From assembly GCF_003255815.1 (NCBI RefSeq), contig NC_037682.1, positions 47,263,712-47,327,711 of the forward strand: a DNA stretch of 64,000 nt, read 5' to 3'. Shown here in pieces: positions 11,363-23,060 of the stretch. Every line of letters starts with the position of its first letter. Position 1 is the stretch's first letter. Source of the stretch: Theropithecus gelada. Its lineage: Eukaryota > Chordata > Mammalia > Primates > Cercopithecidae. Below the pieces are notes generated by a model. The model was not told where the DNA came from. It searched no databases and worked only from the letters and a program-made list of their open reading frames with translations. Made by a program: the position numbers and the translations under genes.

Positions 11363-13023
11363 TGGCAGCAATTCTTTGAATGTCTGATAGAATTCAGCTG
11401 TAAATCTCTCTGGTCCTAGACTTTTTTTGTTGGTAATTTTCAAATTACCATTTCAATCTTGCTGCCTGTTACTAGTCTGTTCAGAGATTCTATTTCTTCC
11501 TATTTTAATCTCCAGGAATTTGTCCATCTCCTCTCGGTTTTCTAATTTGTGTGTGTAAAGGTGTTCATAGTAGCCTTGAATGATCTTTTGAATTTCTGTG
11601 GTATCAGTTGTAATATCTCTTGTTTCCTTTCTAATTGAGCTTATTTGGATCTTCTCTCTTCTTTTCTTGGTTAATCTCACTAGTGGTCTATCAATTTTGT
11701 TTATGTTTTCAAAGAACCAGCTTTTTGTTACATTTATCTTTTTGTTTGTTTGTTTGTTTCAATTTCATTTAGTTCTGCTCCAATGTTTCTTTTTTGTTCT
11801 TCTGCAGGGTTTGGCTTTGGTTTGTTCTTGTTTCTCTAGTTCCTTGAGGTGTGACCTTAGGTTGTCTATTTGTGCTCTTTCAGACTTTTTGATGTAGGCA
11901 TTTAATGCTATGGACTTTGCTCTTAGCACCACTTGGCTTTATCCCAGAGATTTTGATAGGTTATGTCACCATTATCACTCAGTTCAAAGAATTTTTAAAT
12001 TTCTTTCTTGATTTCATTGTTGACCCAAATATCATTCAGGAGTAGATTATTTAATTTCCATATATTTTAATGGTTTTGAGGATTCCTTTTGGAGTTAATT
12101 TCCAGTTTTATTCCACTGTGGTCTGAAAGGATACTTGATATAATTTCCATTTTCTTAAATTTATTGAGACTTGTTTCATGGCCTATAATATGGTCTATCT
12201 TGGAGAAAGTTCTATGTGCTGTTGAATAGAATGTATAATCTGTGGTTGTTGGATGGAATGTTCTATAAATATCTGTTAAGTCCATTTGTTGTAGGGTATA
12301 GTTTAAATCCATAGTGTCTTTGTTGACTTTCTGTCTTGATGACTTTTCTAGTGCTGACAGTGGAGTATTGAAGTCCACTATTATTATTATGTTGCCGTCT
12401 ATCTCATTTCTTAGGTCTATTAGTAATTGTTTTATAAATTTAGGGGTGACAGTGTTAGGTATATACATATTTAGGATTGTGATATTTTCCTGTTGGACTC
12501 ATCCTTCTATCATTATATGATTTTCCCCTTTGTCTTTTTTAGTTGCTGTTGCTTTAAAGTAGTTTTTTTTTGTCTGATACAAGAATAGGTACCTCTACTC
12601 GCTTTTGGTATATATTTGCATGGTATATCTTTTACCAACACTTTACCTTAAGTTTATGTGAGTCCTTATGTGTTAGGTGAATCTCTTGAAGACAGCAGAT
12701 ACTTTGTTGGTGAATTCTTATCCATTCTGACATTCTGTATCTTTTATGTGGAACATTTAGACTATTTGCATTCAATATTAATATTGAGATGTGTGATGCT
12801 ATTCTATTCATCATGCTAGTTATTGTGTTAATAGATGGATTTTTTTTTTCATTGAGTTATTGTTTTATAGGCCCTGGAAGACTTAGGCTTTAAGAAGGTT
12901 GTATTTTGAGGTTTTATTTCCTGATTTAGAGCTCCTTTTAGCAGTTATTGTAGTGCTGGCTTGGTAGTGGCAAATTCTCTCAGTATTTGTTTGTCTGAAA
13001 AAGACTGTATCTTTCCTTCTATT
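8462..13023 (-). mobile_element. 5'-truncated LINE-1 (about 4.2 kb without the Alu)
   Basis: This is reverse L1, with the 3' end at about 8462 and ORF2 running from about 12810 down to about 9100. Reverse-transcriptase-region pieces are readable in separate minus-strand frames, for example 'MIVYLENPEDSTKKLLELIN' ending near 10139 and the endonuclease-region 'IIGHETSLNKFKKMEIISSI' within 12067-12468. Frameshifts and stops break ORF2. The 5' end stops near 13023 in the ORF1-equivalent position, and unit 1 sequence follows. A young AluY is inserted at 11035. Confidence 0.9.
11035..11354 (+). mobile_element. Young AluY with perfect target-site duplication
   Basis: Nearly consensus AluY runs from GGCCGGGCGCGGTGGCTCAA to a poly-A tract of about 34 bases. 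It is flanked by a perfect 15-bp duplication AAAAGGATTGGCAGC at 11020-11034 and 11355-11369, within L1 ORF2. The CTCAAGCCTGTAATCC wording is one I associate with Old World monkey AluY lineages. It is absent from the equivalent place in the second large L1 (about 26530). Confidence 0.96.
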
Positions 13024-13279
13024 TAAGAGGGATCTTGCCACCATGACCAAACACATGGGATGACACAAGGAATAAAACTCATGAATGAATTATTCACCAT
13101 TCCCTTAAAAACTCTATGCTTTTATTAACAGTGCCACTGTAAATTATCTCTTCTCCCATTTCTATCTGTCCAGATCCTATTTATTTCTCCTTCCCCAGTA
13201 CAAAGATTGAGGTGATTGGCAAAATTTACAGAGGGTATAATTATAATGATAATGCTGGGTAAATTGTAGTCATCAGTTA

Positions 13280-13560
13280 AAATTCTACCTATTACACAAA
13301 GCCTTCCATGATCCACTCACTTCTACATACACACTTAGAAATGAGATCTGCTCTGTCTCTGCTGTCCTTCCTTGTGTTTTCATCCTGCAAGGTTTCAGAA
13401 CAATTGGACAAATATGATGGGCATGAGCATTGAGACTTCTTCTTCTATACTCTGCTGTTGTTAGGTAACAGCAAGCAAGTGCCATCTATATCTATAGTCA
13501 GCATTGGTACATTGACAATAATCGTGCCCAATGGATACCACACCATCGTACAGAATAAAC
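13280..13560 (+). repeat. L2-like LINE fragment
   Basis: The wording 'cttccatgatccactcactt' to 'gcccaatggataccacacca' follows the usual degenerate L2 3' pattern. The same piece is present at 50690-50980 in copy 4, so it predates the duplication. Confidence 0.45.
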
Positions 13561-16500
13561 ATCACAGCAGTCTCTTCAGATTCTAGGTCGCTGCCACATA
13601 GGTGAGAAGAACATACGATTACTGTGATTATAGTCACTGTATAGAGACATGAATTTCTCAGGCTGCCAGGATCACAACAGCAGTTATCTTCAGTCCAGAG
13701 TTATGGTAAAGCCACAATTTACCCACATATTCTGAAAAGAGATACCTGAGCACAAATGCACAAATGGCACAGTTTCAGACTGGGGCAATCCCATAACCTC
13801 ACTATCTGCTTGGTTTGCCTGGAATGAGCATGTGACCCATGTTGGCCATGCAGTCAGCTTGAGAATCCCAAATCCCTGAAACCAGGTCAGGTGTTCTTCC
13901 CTTTCTAGCACTTGCACATTCTCCTTCTTTACGTATCCTGGGATTTCTAGATGCTGATTTGGTTTGCCTGGAGGTAAGGGCTTCTACTGCTGGAACACAC
14001 AGTAATGGTGGTAGATAGTTCCGCAATGCCTGTGACCTAAGCACCTGCAGGGTCTCTTAAAAATCTTTTTAGGAATTGTGCATTGGTGTGGTGTTGGACT
14101 ATAGATTGAGGGTTGTTGTAAGATTCAGCCTATTAATCTTTGGTGTCATCACTTATAAAACCATTGCTGAGATTGTTGTCTTGCATGAGTAGTCACCCGG
14201 TGAACATTCTCTAATTTATTGGAATCGTATTGTCCTGCTTCAGCTGGGTGCTTGGTTGTGGCGTTCCTCTTCAAGATGGCAGCAAGATAATTGGGAATTT
14301 TTAGATACCCTCTCCTCTGAGAACACTTGAGCCACAAAAACAACTCTTGGATAGTATGTGTCACTTTGGGAGGCAGTCTTTTCTGCACTAGTGTCCTTCC
14401 TTCACAGGCTGTGCGCTCTATGAATGTAGGTGTGTTTACTTTGACTCCTAAGTGTCTGGCATGCAAACTAGAGAATAGAAGATGCTCAGTATGTATTTAT
14501 ACATTAAACAGTGGAATAAGTGAGAGATACTGTTATGAAAAGCCCACTTAATGATATATTCAGGAATGCAAGTGGATAGGTTAATTGAAAATGTCTGTTA
14601 ATCAGTATTCATAAAAAAGGAAACGTTTGTAACATGAATATTTCATTTTTACCTAGAATTCATTCACTATAATAGAACCAGACTACAGAACATTCCTTTG
14701 TGTAGGGTTTGCAAATAGAATTCTACTCTATCTTGCTGAAAGCACATATATCAATCATTGTCTATGATTTGCAGTGTGGATTAGTTTAAGTGTAGATCCT
14801 AGTGTCAGATGCATAGCATTCTCACTGAGGATATTGTTCCATATTGTTAGTTTTTGTTTAATCTGATAGAATTGGCAGACTCACACCTATTAAACTAACA
14901 ATAATTTTGGAACCTGCTTTTATTGTCCCTTTAAGCATTCACATTAGTTTGTATGGAAACCACAATTCTTCTTTCATACTCGTATTTCATTGATTTGTGA
15001 TGTATTTTGATAAATTAGGTAATTATATTGACAAGCCTAATTGTCAAAAGCAGGACAGGAAACAGATCCAATTGGTTCTTGTGAGGCTGATGACTCAGTG
15101 CCCTTGAGCCCAGGTGTACTAGAGCATCAGTGAATGACCACAAAGGCTCAGCATTTGCTCAGCATCAATCCATATATTTTCTTCAGGAAGTGGAAAGGAT
15201 TGGATATAGAGATGGAATGTATTAGTGAGAGACTTATTTGAAAGGTGTTTGCTTTTATGCAGAATTAGCACAGTGCTTGATGAATTAGGTTCGAATGTTT
15301 GTTGAATTCATGCCTAAAAAATAGTCATGAATGGCAGCTCCCAAAAAGTGCCATTAGAGACTTTTATATCATTTCTCCCTTTCTGGGGAACATGCCTGGA
15401 TGTCCTGCACGCTCTTCCTCGACATGGAACTGAGAGGAAATGATATCATTGGCCTGGGAAAGAAAGCATTTCACTAGCAGACTCCCACATCCTCTCCATT
15501 CTTCTTCCCAGAGGCAGTGAGCAGACCTGCAATGAAAGGGAACAGCTGTTCTCAGAAAAACCAACTGCAGAGGACACTCTGTTGTGTGGGAGGTACCTGT
15601 AGGAGTTCCAGTGAGACCTGGTGACTGAGCTAGCCTTTGCAAGATGCTGGACAAACCTGTGATTTTCAGGTGGGAGCTGCTTGAGAAAAATAGTTACCAA
15701 GACTCTTCTAAATTCCACACCTAGTCTGTTGCACCAGAAATTCAAAGACATGTTCTCTGCTCTTAAAGACCTCAGAGTGCGGTTGAAGAGAAAGATGTGA
15801 GGACAACCAACTGAAATATACTGTCTTAAGTGCTGTAGTGGAGTGTGAGGCCCAGTGAGTTCAGAATGGGCTTCAGGGACAGAATCTAAGTTTTCATAAA
15901 GTTGAAATTTTCTTCCATCAAAAGAAAAAGAGTCACTAACGTCAAAATAAGCAGTGGCCCAGGTGAGAACCAATATTATTTGAGTCAATTGCCAGGTGAA
16001 AATTCTCTACAGAATTCCTCATGATAAACATCTTTATCCAGAACTGTACAATTGATATCACAGACTCCCAGAATGGGCTCTCTCAATAACCCTCAGCCTG
16101 AACTAAAGACATCACATTAAAGCTCCTTGCCTGGAGCATTGGCTGCAAACACTGCCTTCCCACTTCCTCCGACACATAAGAAAGGCTCACCTACAGCTAT
16201 GTCCTACTATGGCATTTGGAAATTAAGGGTGGACAGATAGGATTCAGCATCAGCAGAGTGCTGGTCCTGGAATAGCAATGGATCTGGACTCAGGGGACCT
16301 GAGTTCGACATTGTGAACAATGTGATACGAGTTACCAGTAAATTTGGTTGGACAAATGGAGAACTATAGACCTCTTTATTGCTTTCATAACTGCTTTGTA
16401 CTGTCTCCTGCATACTCAAAATGCATGTGTCAGCTCCCCTCAGTGAGGGTCAATCTGAGGGGCAGCCTCACTGTCTGTGAGCAGCACATAGCCCACAGTG

Positions 16501-16619
16501 ATGTCACATCTTCTCTTGGTGGTCTCTTCTGTCTGCTTGAGTTATCTGTTGAAGGGATAACCACTAGTGGAGCATAGTCCTGAATTTTGTACTGATCCTG
16601 TGTTTATAATTACATGTTT

Positions 16620-17020
16620 TTAATTGTGGTAAAATATTCATAACATACATTTTACAACTTTAACCATTTTAATTGTACAATTCAATATCATTAAGTACAT
16701 TCACAATAAGTAGTAACCGTTACCACTGTCCCTTTTAAGAACTTCATCATTCTGCACAGAAAGTCTGTGCTCATTAAATAATGGCTACACAGTCTCTCCG
16801 TCATCCAGCACCAGGATCCTCCTAATTTATTTTCTGTGTTCACGAATTTCCTAGTTTGGATACCTTGTAGAATTTGATCTTACAATATTATTCTTTGGTA
16901 TCTGGCATATTTTCCTTAGCACAATGTTTCCGTGTTCATCTAAGTCACAACTTAGAATTTTGTACCATGTATCAGAATTTTGTACCAACTGTAAGTTATT
17001 ATCCAGATACTATAATTGAC
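16620..17020 (-). mobile_element. Old LINE-1 3'UTR fragment, reverse
   Basis: 'ttgtggtaaaatattcataa', 'gtacattcacaataagtag' and 'ctggcatattttccttagca' are typical of an L1M-age 3'UTR in reverse. A paralogous copy lies at 33910-34330 in unit 2, so the insertion predates the split of copies 1 and 2. Confidence 0.75.
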
Positions 17021-17663
17021 ATTAGCATGGAAGAGTCAGATGTTTTCAGTTTTGCTTCTTATGTTAACAGCCATAAAACTAACTGAAAGTTACACCCAGA
17101 ACAATTTGTACAAAACCTGGAAGAATGAAGAATTCTACACTTAAAGACTCTGTAAATGAATAATAAATGGTTTTCAAGATAATTCCAGTTTGAAACCAAT
17201 ATTGAGGTTTCCAATGGCCAAAGTGGAACTAGTGGGGTATATTTATAGGCTCCTCACTGGTCCTTTAGTCCAGGAAGAGCTAAAGAAGCACTTCCCAGTT
17301 CTCAAGGGGAAAGGGCCATGGTTGTGTTTACTAGAAACCAAAGCCAAGGTGTGACCATGTGTGGACAAATGACGGGAGAGAGCTATTCATAAAACCAATT
17401 TCTAAGACTGTTTTTATGAAGGGAGAATCTCTCTCTAAGGACATTATTTTGCTTTACATCTGAGATTTCAATGGAATTTACAAGTAGCAGAACTCACTTA
17501 TTCAGAATCGAGTTTCTAACTGCAGTAATGCCTCCAGTCATAGAAAGGAACATGATTTTCAGGGAAACATAATCTGAGAGATTAATAAGGAATCTTCCTT
17601 TTTGGTACTATCAGGTAGAAAACAAGTATAAACAGTGTTTTAGGGTTTTGAACAGGAACTCCT

Positions 17664-17669
17664 TTTATT
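17664..17669 (-). promoter_or_regulatory. Candidate polyadenylation signal AATAAA
   Basis: A TTTATT on the plus strand reads AATAAA on the minus strand, about 290 bases after the receptor's stop codon. It is the right orientation and distance for a short 3'UTR. No transcript evidence can be seen from sequence, and AATAAA occurs often by chance in AT-rich DNA. Confidence 0.3.
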
Positions 17670-17956
17670 ACAATGAAAAGTGCAGAAAAAGTGTTCAGTA
17701 GGAAGGATTCAGTGTAAGATAACAGGGAAAATGTGTTGGTAATATCAAGGAGAATCTAAACATTCTACTGTCAGACTAATGCTTTCTGTGGGTGAACACT
17801 GGAACTGTCAGGTTAGATAAACATCTATTTGAAGACCTTGAGTTACCACTGAGACATTTCTGAGGCACAACGCTAAGAAAAACGCATGTAATTGTCAAGG
17901 TTGGCAGGGCAGTGTTGCTCTCAAAGTCCCGTCTGACAGACAGGGCAGGAGCTCTT

Positions 17957-18925
17957 TCACTGCCTGCATTGGCTTCCCGACAGCTCCAAGGTTTCCTCAG
18001 GAAGCCGCCCTCCACCTTCATCCACCTCAGGCGTGTCCTGCAGAGCCCTCTGGAGAACCAGCTTCAGGTTCTGCCTATTTTGACGCTGCCTAAAGGAGCC
18101 CACGAAGAAGTAAATGATGGGGTTGGCACTGCTGTTTAGAGAGGACAGGAACATGCAAACCCGATAAACGTGACAATATAAGACTTCCAGATCCCTGTGG
18201 ATCATGTAATTTAGGGACCCCAGAATGCCGAAGGGCAGGCCGCAAAGGAGGAAGACCAGCACTGTGAGCAGGATGGTCACGTACAGCCTGGTCAGCGGCA
18301 TCTTCTGGGATCCACAGAGGATCCTGACCAGCAGGACCAGGCTGGAAACACAGAGAACCACAAACAAAAAAGTCAGCCACGTGATTATGATGAAATTTGA
18401 TGTTTCACACCAACAAGAATCAGCACCACTAAACGGGAAGTCACAGAACCTCCACTCCAGGATGCTCCGCAGCAGGGACAGGGCCCAGAGCAGGAGGCAC
18501 ATGACCGCTGACAGGTGTGTGGGGCGGCGGCAGCGGTACCAGATGGGCCACAAGACGGACAGGCAGCGCTCCGTGCTGATGGCGCTCAGAAAGCTCAGGC
18601 CTGTAAGGTAGGGGACGGTCATCACACAAATGAGGATTCTGCGGGTGGTATGGGGGATATTGATGAGGCTTAACAGAAAACGTAAAACGTGGCCGCAGAG
18701 GAAGAGGAAGTCGGCCGCAGCCAGGTTGAGGATGTAGGTGGAGACAGCGTTCCTGCGCATGCGGAAGCCCAGGAGCCAGAGCACAACCGCGTTTCCTGTC
18801 AGCCCCACGAGGGAAATGATGCACGTCAGCACCGTGAGGCTCAGGATCAGCTTGTAGCAAGGAGTCTCCTCACGTCCATTGATTGGTGTCTGTGATGTAC
18901 CCAGGGCTGGGATGGTTGGATCCAT
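17957..18925 (-). CDS. MRGPRX4: MRGPRX4-like MAS-related G protein-coupled receptor, intact
   Basis: The frame is a single open coding exon of 322 codons ending in TGA, the same length as I recall for human MRGPRX4. It is a class A GPCR of the plasma membrane, expected in sensory neurons and signalling through Gq. Seven hydrophobic segments lie at about 31-52, 61-84, 97-120, 139-158, 177-200, 212-236 and 248-275. Motifs seen are GN in TM1, LAAADF in TM2, ERC at 119-121 (the Mrgpr form of DRY), WP at 126-127, C161/C173 (the TM4-TM5 disulphide pair typical of Mrgprs), CGLPFG at TM6 and NPIIY at 269-273. The start gives MDPT, conserved in X receptors, about 25 bases after a splice acceptor. VLCVSS, EWRFCDF, GILG and LEVLYCHVY favour X4. 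Other parts look like X1. Oddities are N177 where X1/X4 have Asp, S86, an extra C171, and no N-terminal glycosylation sequon. Orthology to X4 is inferred. Confidence 0.93.
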   Translation of the reverse strand: MDPTIPALGTSQTPINGREETPCYKLILSLTVLTCIISLVGLTGNAVVLWLLGFRMRRNAVSTYILNLAAADFLFLCGHVLRFLLSLINIPHTTRRILICVMTVPYLTGLSFLSAISTERCLSVLWPIWYRCRRPTHLSAVMCLLLWALSLLRSILEWRFCDFPFSGADSCWCETSNFIIITWLTFLFVVLCVSSLVLLVRILCGSQKMPLTRLYVTILLTVLVFLLCGLPFGILGSLNYMIHRDLEVLYCHVYRVCMFLSSLNSSANPIIYFFVGSFRQRQNRQNLKLVLQRALQDTPEVDEGGGRLPEETLELSGSQCRQ

Positions 18926-18948
18926 GCTCAGAAACCCCAGTCTGGTGC

Positions 18949-18960
18949 CCCTGGGAACAC
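18949..18960 (-). promoter_or_regulatory. Conserved splice acceptor of the MRGPRX coding exon
   Basis: Read on the minus strand, 'tgctttgtgttcccag' is followed by 'gggcaccagactgggg' and the ATG about 25 bases later. The AG is at 18951-18952. The same acceptor layout is kept at pseudogene copies 2 ('gtgttcctag', near 36243) and 4 ('tgtctttccccag', near 54330). This fits the known MRGPRX plan of a non-coding 5' exon spliced to one coding exon. The 5' exon itself was not located. Confidence 0.65.
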
Positions 18961-19009
18961 AAAGCAGATGTGATCACCAGCTGTGTGATCTCTGATTCTC
19001 CCCACCACC

Positions 19010-19170
19010 CTGCCATGTGGGATTTACTGTTCTCATTTTAAAGAGGAGAGAAACAGAGGCTCACAGAGAATAAGTCACCTATCAAAAGGTGGGGGTCCTC
19101 AAATCCAGTTTGAAATCCAGTTCTTCTTGACTCTGAAGCCTGACCTCTCTCTACTGCCACACAAGTTCTG
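19010..19170 (+). repeat. MIR SINE
   Basis: The MIR core wording is clear: 'actgttctcattttaaagag', 'agaaacagaggctcacagag', 'aataagtcacctatc', ending in the 'ctctctctactgccacac' section. Paralogous copies lie at 36290-36475 and 54370-54540, so it is part of the ancestral unit just upstream of the receptor exon. Confidence 0.8.
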
Positions 19171-20149
19171 TGCTGACATGGGAATAACATTAGGATCAAA
19201 ACACCCCCAACTCATCCAGCCGGGGATGTGGACCTGATCATTACTGTATCATGGGCCTGATATTTTATCTCAGATGGAGAAAGTCAGATACACAAAGAGG
19301 TGGCTGTGACACACTCGTGACTAGGACTGGTCATCCATGGACAGGAAAGAAGACCATGCTTTATGAATGAGAGGAAAATGTGACCTTCACTAGGATAAGT
19401 GTGAAAATGGCTGGGCCTGGTGGGTGAGAAATAACTCAGTGTATTAGTCATTGCAGACAGGACCACATTTTACATTTTATACTCACAGTGCCTATTTCCA
19501 TGACCAGCACACTGTGCTCTTCATAAACATTCTTTCAATGAAGGAATGCATGCATGAGGAGCCTAATGGTACTGGTAGATTTGGATGAAATGGAAAATAA
19601 AGATGAAAGCACAATGTAAGGTATTAGAATACAAATGTATAACTGGATGAAGAAAATTTCATTAATCAGAATTCTATTTGTGGACAGCTCTATCTGTGTT
19701 GAGAAGAATTATTGATGAATGCCCAAAACCTGAAATTGACAACTGATGTGCCTTTGAAATGAAGACTCAGTGTGGCTTTGCTGAACACCTAGAAGCATTT
19801 TTGTACACAGTGTTTGGGTAGGGTGTGGGTCTCATCTGAATTACTCAGCAATAGAACAGAGGAAAGAGTAAGTGCAGATGAGGTCTGAGTATAACTGACG
19901 GAGGTAATTGAAGTGTGGAAATATCTATGGGGGACTACTGAATGTTCTGCTGAGTGTACACAATGTAAACCTATTTCATTCTCTCTTTCAGGAGATCTCT
20001 GGTAGCATTTCTTTGTTGATGCAAACATTTGTATGAGAGGCGTCCATGAGGGGAAATAGGCGATGTGTAGGGCTTGGAGTGTAAAGAGAGATATTCATGC
20101 AGATTTCAACTGGAGAACGAGGATTAGGTCTAATCTGGGAGAATAACAG

Positions 20150-20345
20150 TAGCTGATTGAGAGTTTATAAGGTATTGCCTCTTTTAATCACCTGAAGAGC
20201 CTAGGAGGTAAGAATTGGTATTATTCCCATATGGCAGATAATGCAATTGGAGCATAAAGAAAGGGAATTATTTGTCCCAGGGGTTATATATTATATAGTA
20301 TGAATTTGAGTCCAGCAGGGCTGACTCACGATCCAGTCTTGGAGC
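20150..20345 (+). repeat. MIR SINE
   Basis: 'gagtttataaggtattgcct', 'aggaggtaagaattggtatt' and 'attcccatatggcagataat' form a MIR core. The copies in the other units are at about 37490-37660 and 56080-56270. L2-like wording follows at about 20840-20920 and a further MIR piece at 20938-21060. Confidence 0.7.
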
Positions 20346-21509
20346 AGGCATTTATACCCAGCACCAACCTGTGTTGATTATACATGTTAAAGGGAGTAAA
20401 GCAGAGGAGTGATTCTCAAGTTAAATCCAAGTTGGCAGTCAAAATTGTGGATTGAAAAAAAAACTGACCTAAGCAAACTCCAGATAGGGAATGAGAGGCA
20501 ATTCAAAGAGGGAACAAAATAAAGGTGAGTGAACGCCATTTAGGAATAAATTCAGGAGTTCCTTTTTGCCTATCAGAGGCCACGTTTGCTCCGGAATCCT
20601 AAGGATGCACAGGGGCAGGAGGCCTCCTGGTGGACAGAAGATGCACCCTTTGCTGGGATTACAGAGAAACATCAGGAGGGAATGCATCCATCATGAGTTC
20701 TCTTAGAGGGACAAGCTGGCACAGCCCTGATTGGCCGAGAAAGGAAATGGGAGGAAAAGGAAAACCTCTGTTATCCACACTCAGGGCACTAAAGAGTTTC
20801 TCCATCTGTATTTATGGTATGATATGTTTGTCCTCCTCATGAAATCCGAAGCTCCATGAGGACTAAGTCATACCTGTCATTTTCCCTGTAGTATCACCAG
20901 CATTTAGCATGTGTTCCTTAAAGACCATCTATGGTATTATCCTCATATAACATAAGATGAAGCCAAGGCCTAGAGAATTAAAGGGTTTTCCTGAGTTCAC
21001 AACAGGAACAGCAGGTCCAATACCAGTCCCTGGTCCCTGGAGCCCTGCAGGAGGTTCCAATTCTGTTCTCTGCCCCATCATTCATTATTTCTGAGGAGTT
21101 CCTGAAAAATCTTGGTGTGAGCACAGAGTCAGAGACAATCAGGAGTGAAGAGACTGCTAGGTTGCCCCAACATTTATTTTCCTCTTTGGTCACATAACAA
21201 TTCTGAGAGTGTAAAAGCAGCACAAGGACCCACATCCCAGTTTTCCTTGATGCTGAATCACATCGTATGGCCAGGTGCTGTTAAGTGGAAGAATCACAAA
21301 GTGATGTAAGCAATTCCTCACTCACGGGATCAATAGAAGGAGCAAAGCCTCTCCTTCCCCTCATCCTTTTTCATAAGGCTGGAATGCTGATGTAGCTGGA
21401 AGCCATGCAGGATCACAAGGATGAGGGCAACTCTCTAGGGACTGGGGAGCAGCAATTTTTGGAATTCTGATGTGTGATGCCTTGGAGCTTCCAGTTCAAA
21501 TTTCAAAGA

Positions 21510-21850
21510 CAGTCATTTCTGGGTATTCACAGGGGACTTTTTCCAGAACTTCAGCACACACCAAAATCTGCAGATGCTCAATTTCTTTATATGTGGTATT
21601 TGTATATAGCCTATGCACTTTCTCCCAGATACGTTAAATCGTTTTTAGTTATTTAGAACAATGACAAAATGCAAATGCTATGTAAATTCTTGTCATATTG
21701 TAGTTTTTCCAGAAATAACGACAAGGAAAAACAAGTTTGTACCTGTTTAGTATATACACAACTCAACCATATCCTTATTTTTGGAATAGTTTCCACCTGT
21801 GGTTTGTTGAGTCTGCAGATTCAGAACCTAGTGACCCAGAGGCACAATTA
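21510..21850 (+). mobile_element. MER2 (Tigger-class DNA transposon), copy 1
   Basis: It starts 'cagtcatttctgggtattca' and ends '...cacaattata', with internal wording 'accaaaatctgcagatgctc' and 'atagcctatgcactttctcc' typical of MER2. Copies at the same unit position occur at 38799-39136 and 57816-58160. Copies 0 and 3 lack it and show an uninterrupted TA at 1020-1021 and 44996-44997. Confidence 0.85.
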
Positions 21851-22049
21851 TACTTTCTTGTTTAAGATATTTCTACTTCATGTCTTGTTTAGAGCAGCCA
21901 AACTTATATTCTAAACAAATAAATATGTTCTCTTTTTAAAATTACATTTTATTTTCTATGCATTTTTGAAAAATGCAAACATTTCTGCATAAAAGTGACA
22001 GCAGAGAAAGACATGCCAAATGTTAAAGTAGTCTGATGGAGCTGAAATG

Positions 22050-23060
22050 AGACAGGAATCAATCACCTTCAGGCAGAGAAAGCCTCAGGAAGTAGGAGGA
22101 TATAAGGAGGTGAGAGGGATAGTCTCATTTGCCATGAGGATTTGCTTTCCATTCTTTATCCTGTTTGACATCCCAAGAGAGTGGTTTCTAGGTACCACAT
22201 CAGTGGGATTCTTTTTATTTCTGGTTTCTGATGAAATTGAGACACTGGGACATACCGACAGGAGACTGGAAGACAGCAGGAGAGTGACTTGGGATTTCCA
22301 CCTCCTGGCTCTCTGTCTGTGTATTAGTTCTTTCTTGAATTGCTAAAAAGAAATACCTGAGACTGAGAAATTTATGAAGAAAACAGGTTTAATTGGCTCA
22401 TAGCTCTACAGGCTGTACAGGAAGCATAGCAGCTTCCGCTTTAGGGGAGGCTTCAGGAAGCTTCCAATCCTGGTGAAAGGCAAAGGGGGAGCAAGGCATC
22501 TCACATGGTGAGAGCAGGAGCAAAAGAGAGAGGGAGGAGGTGCCACACGCTTTTAGACAATTAGATTTCATGAGAACTCATCAGTGTCAAAACAACAATA
22601 CCAAAGGGGGATGGTGTTAAAACATTCATGCAAAACCATCCCCGTGATCTAATAATCATCTCCCACCAGGCCCTCCCTCCAACATTGGGAATTATAACCA
22701 GCATGAGATTTGGGTGGGGACACAGATCCAAACCGTATCAGCCTGTGTGGTTGTGTGTTGGCCATGCAGGGCTTCTCCACCTGTCTGCTCATGTTCTTCC
22801 ACCCTTATGGCTACAGCTATGGCTATGGCGACAATGGTAATTGCTCCTTCCCCGTCCCTTTCAGCCTACGGCAGGAAGTAGTGCTCCCCTATGTATTGCT
22901 GCTTAAGGTGCTGACCCATGCCTCGTCTCTTTCCCTTAACCCTGTGCATCTTTGTAAATACTGTCCTCATGAAACACTCCTTAATTATTCCAGTTTGGAC
23001 TATCTATAACTCCCTTGGTCCTTTCCAGATAGGTAAAGAAGAATAAATTTAAAAAGGAAG
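22050..23060 (+). repeat. Old LTR-like interspersed repeat, copy in unit 1, split by an LTR
   Basis: This is the same block as 1230-1800. It is interrupted at 22320-22740 by a reverse MaLR LTR. After the interruption it resumes with 'gtgtggttgtgtgttggcca' and ends near 'tttgtaaatactgtcctcat'. Family not named. Confidence 0.45.
22320..22740 (-). mobile_element. MaLR LTR (MST/MLT1 type), solo, reverse
   Basis: Read on the minus strand it begins TGATACGGTTTGGATCTGTG and ends near '...aactaatac'-like wording, as MaLR LTRs do. It is 421 bases long. Flanks 'gtctg' and 'gcctg' fit a 5-bp target-site duplication with one change. It is absent from the other four copies of this block, so it entered after duplication. 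No internal retroviral-like region is present. Confidence 0.85.

Noticed and set aside
11126..11443. 105-codon minus frame with a long poly-Phe run
   Set aside because: The run is the Alu poly-A tail read in reverse; the frame spans Alu and L1 sequence.
18225..18895. Open frames of 68-139 codons on both strands overlapping the intact receptor
   Set aside because: They are shadows of the GC-richer receptor exon in other frames, have no hydrophobic or family pattern, and similar shadows occur over the pseudogene copies.
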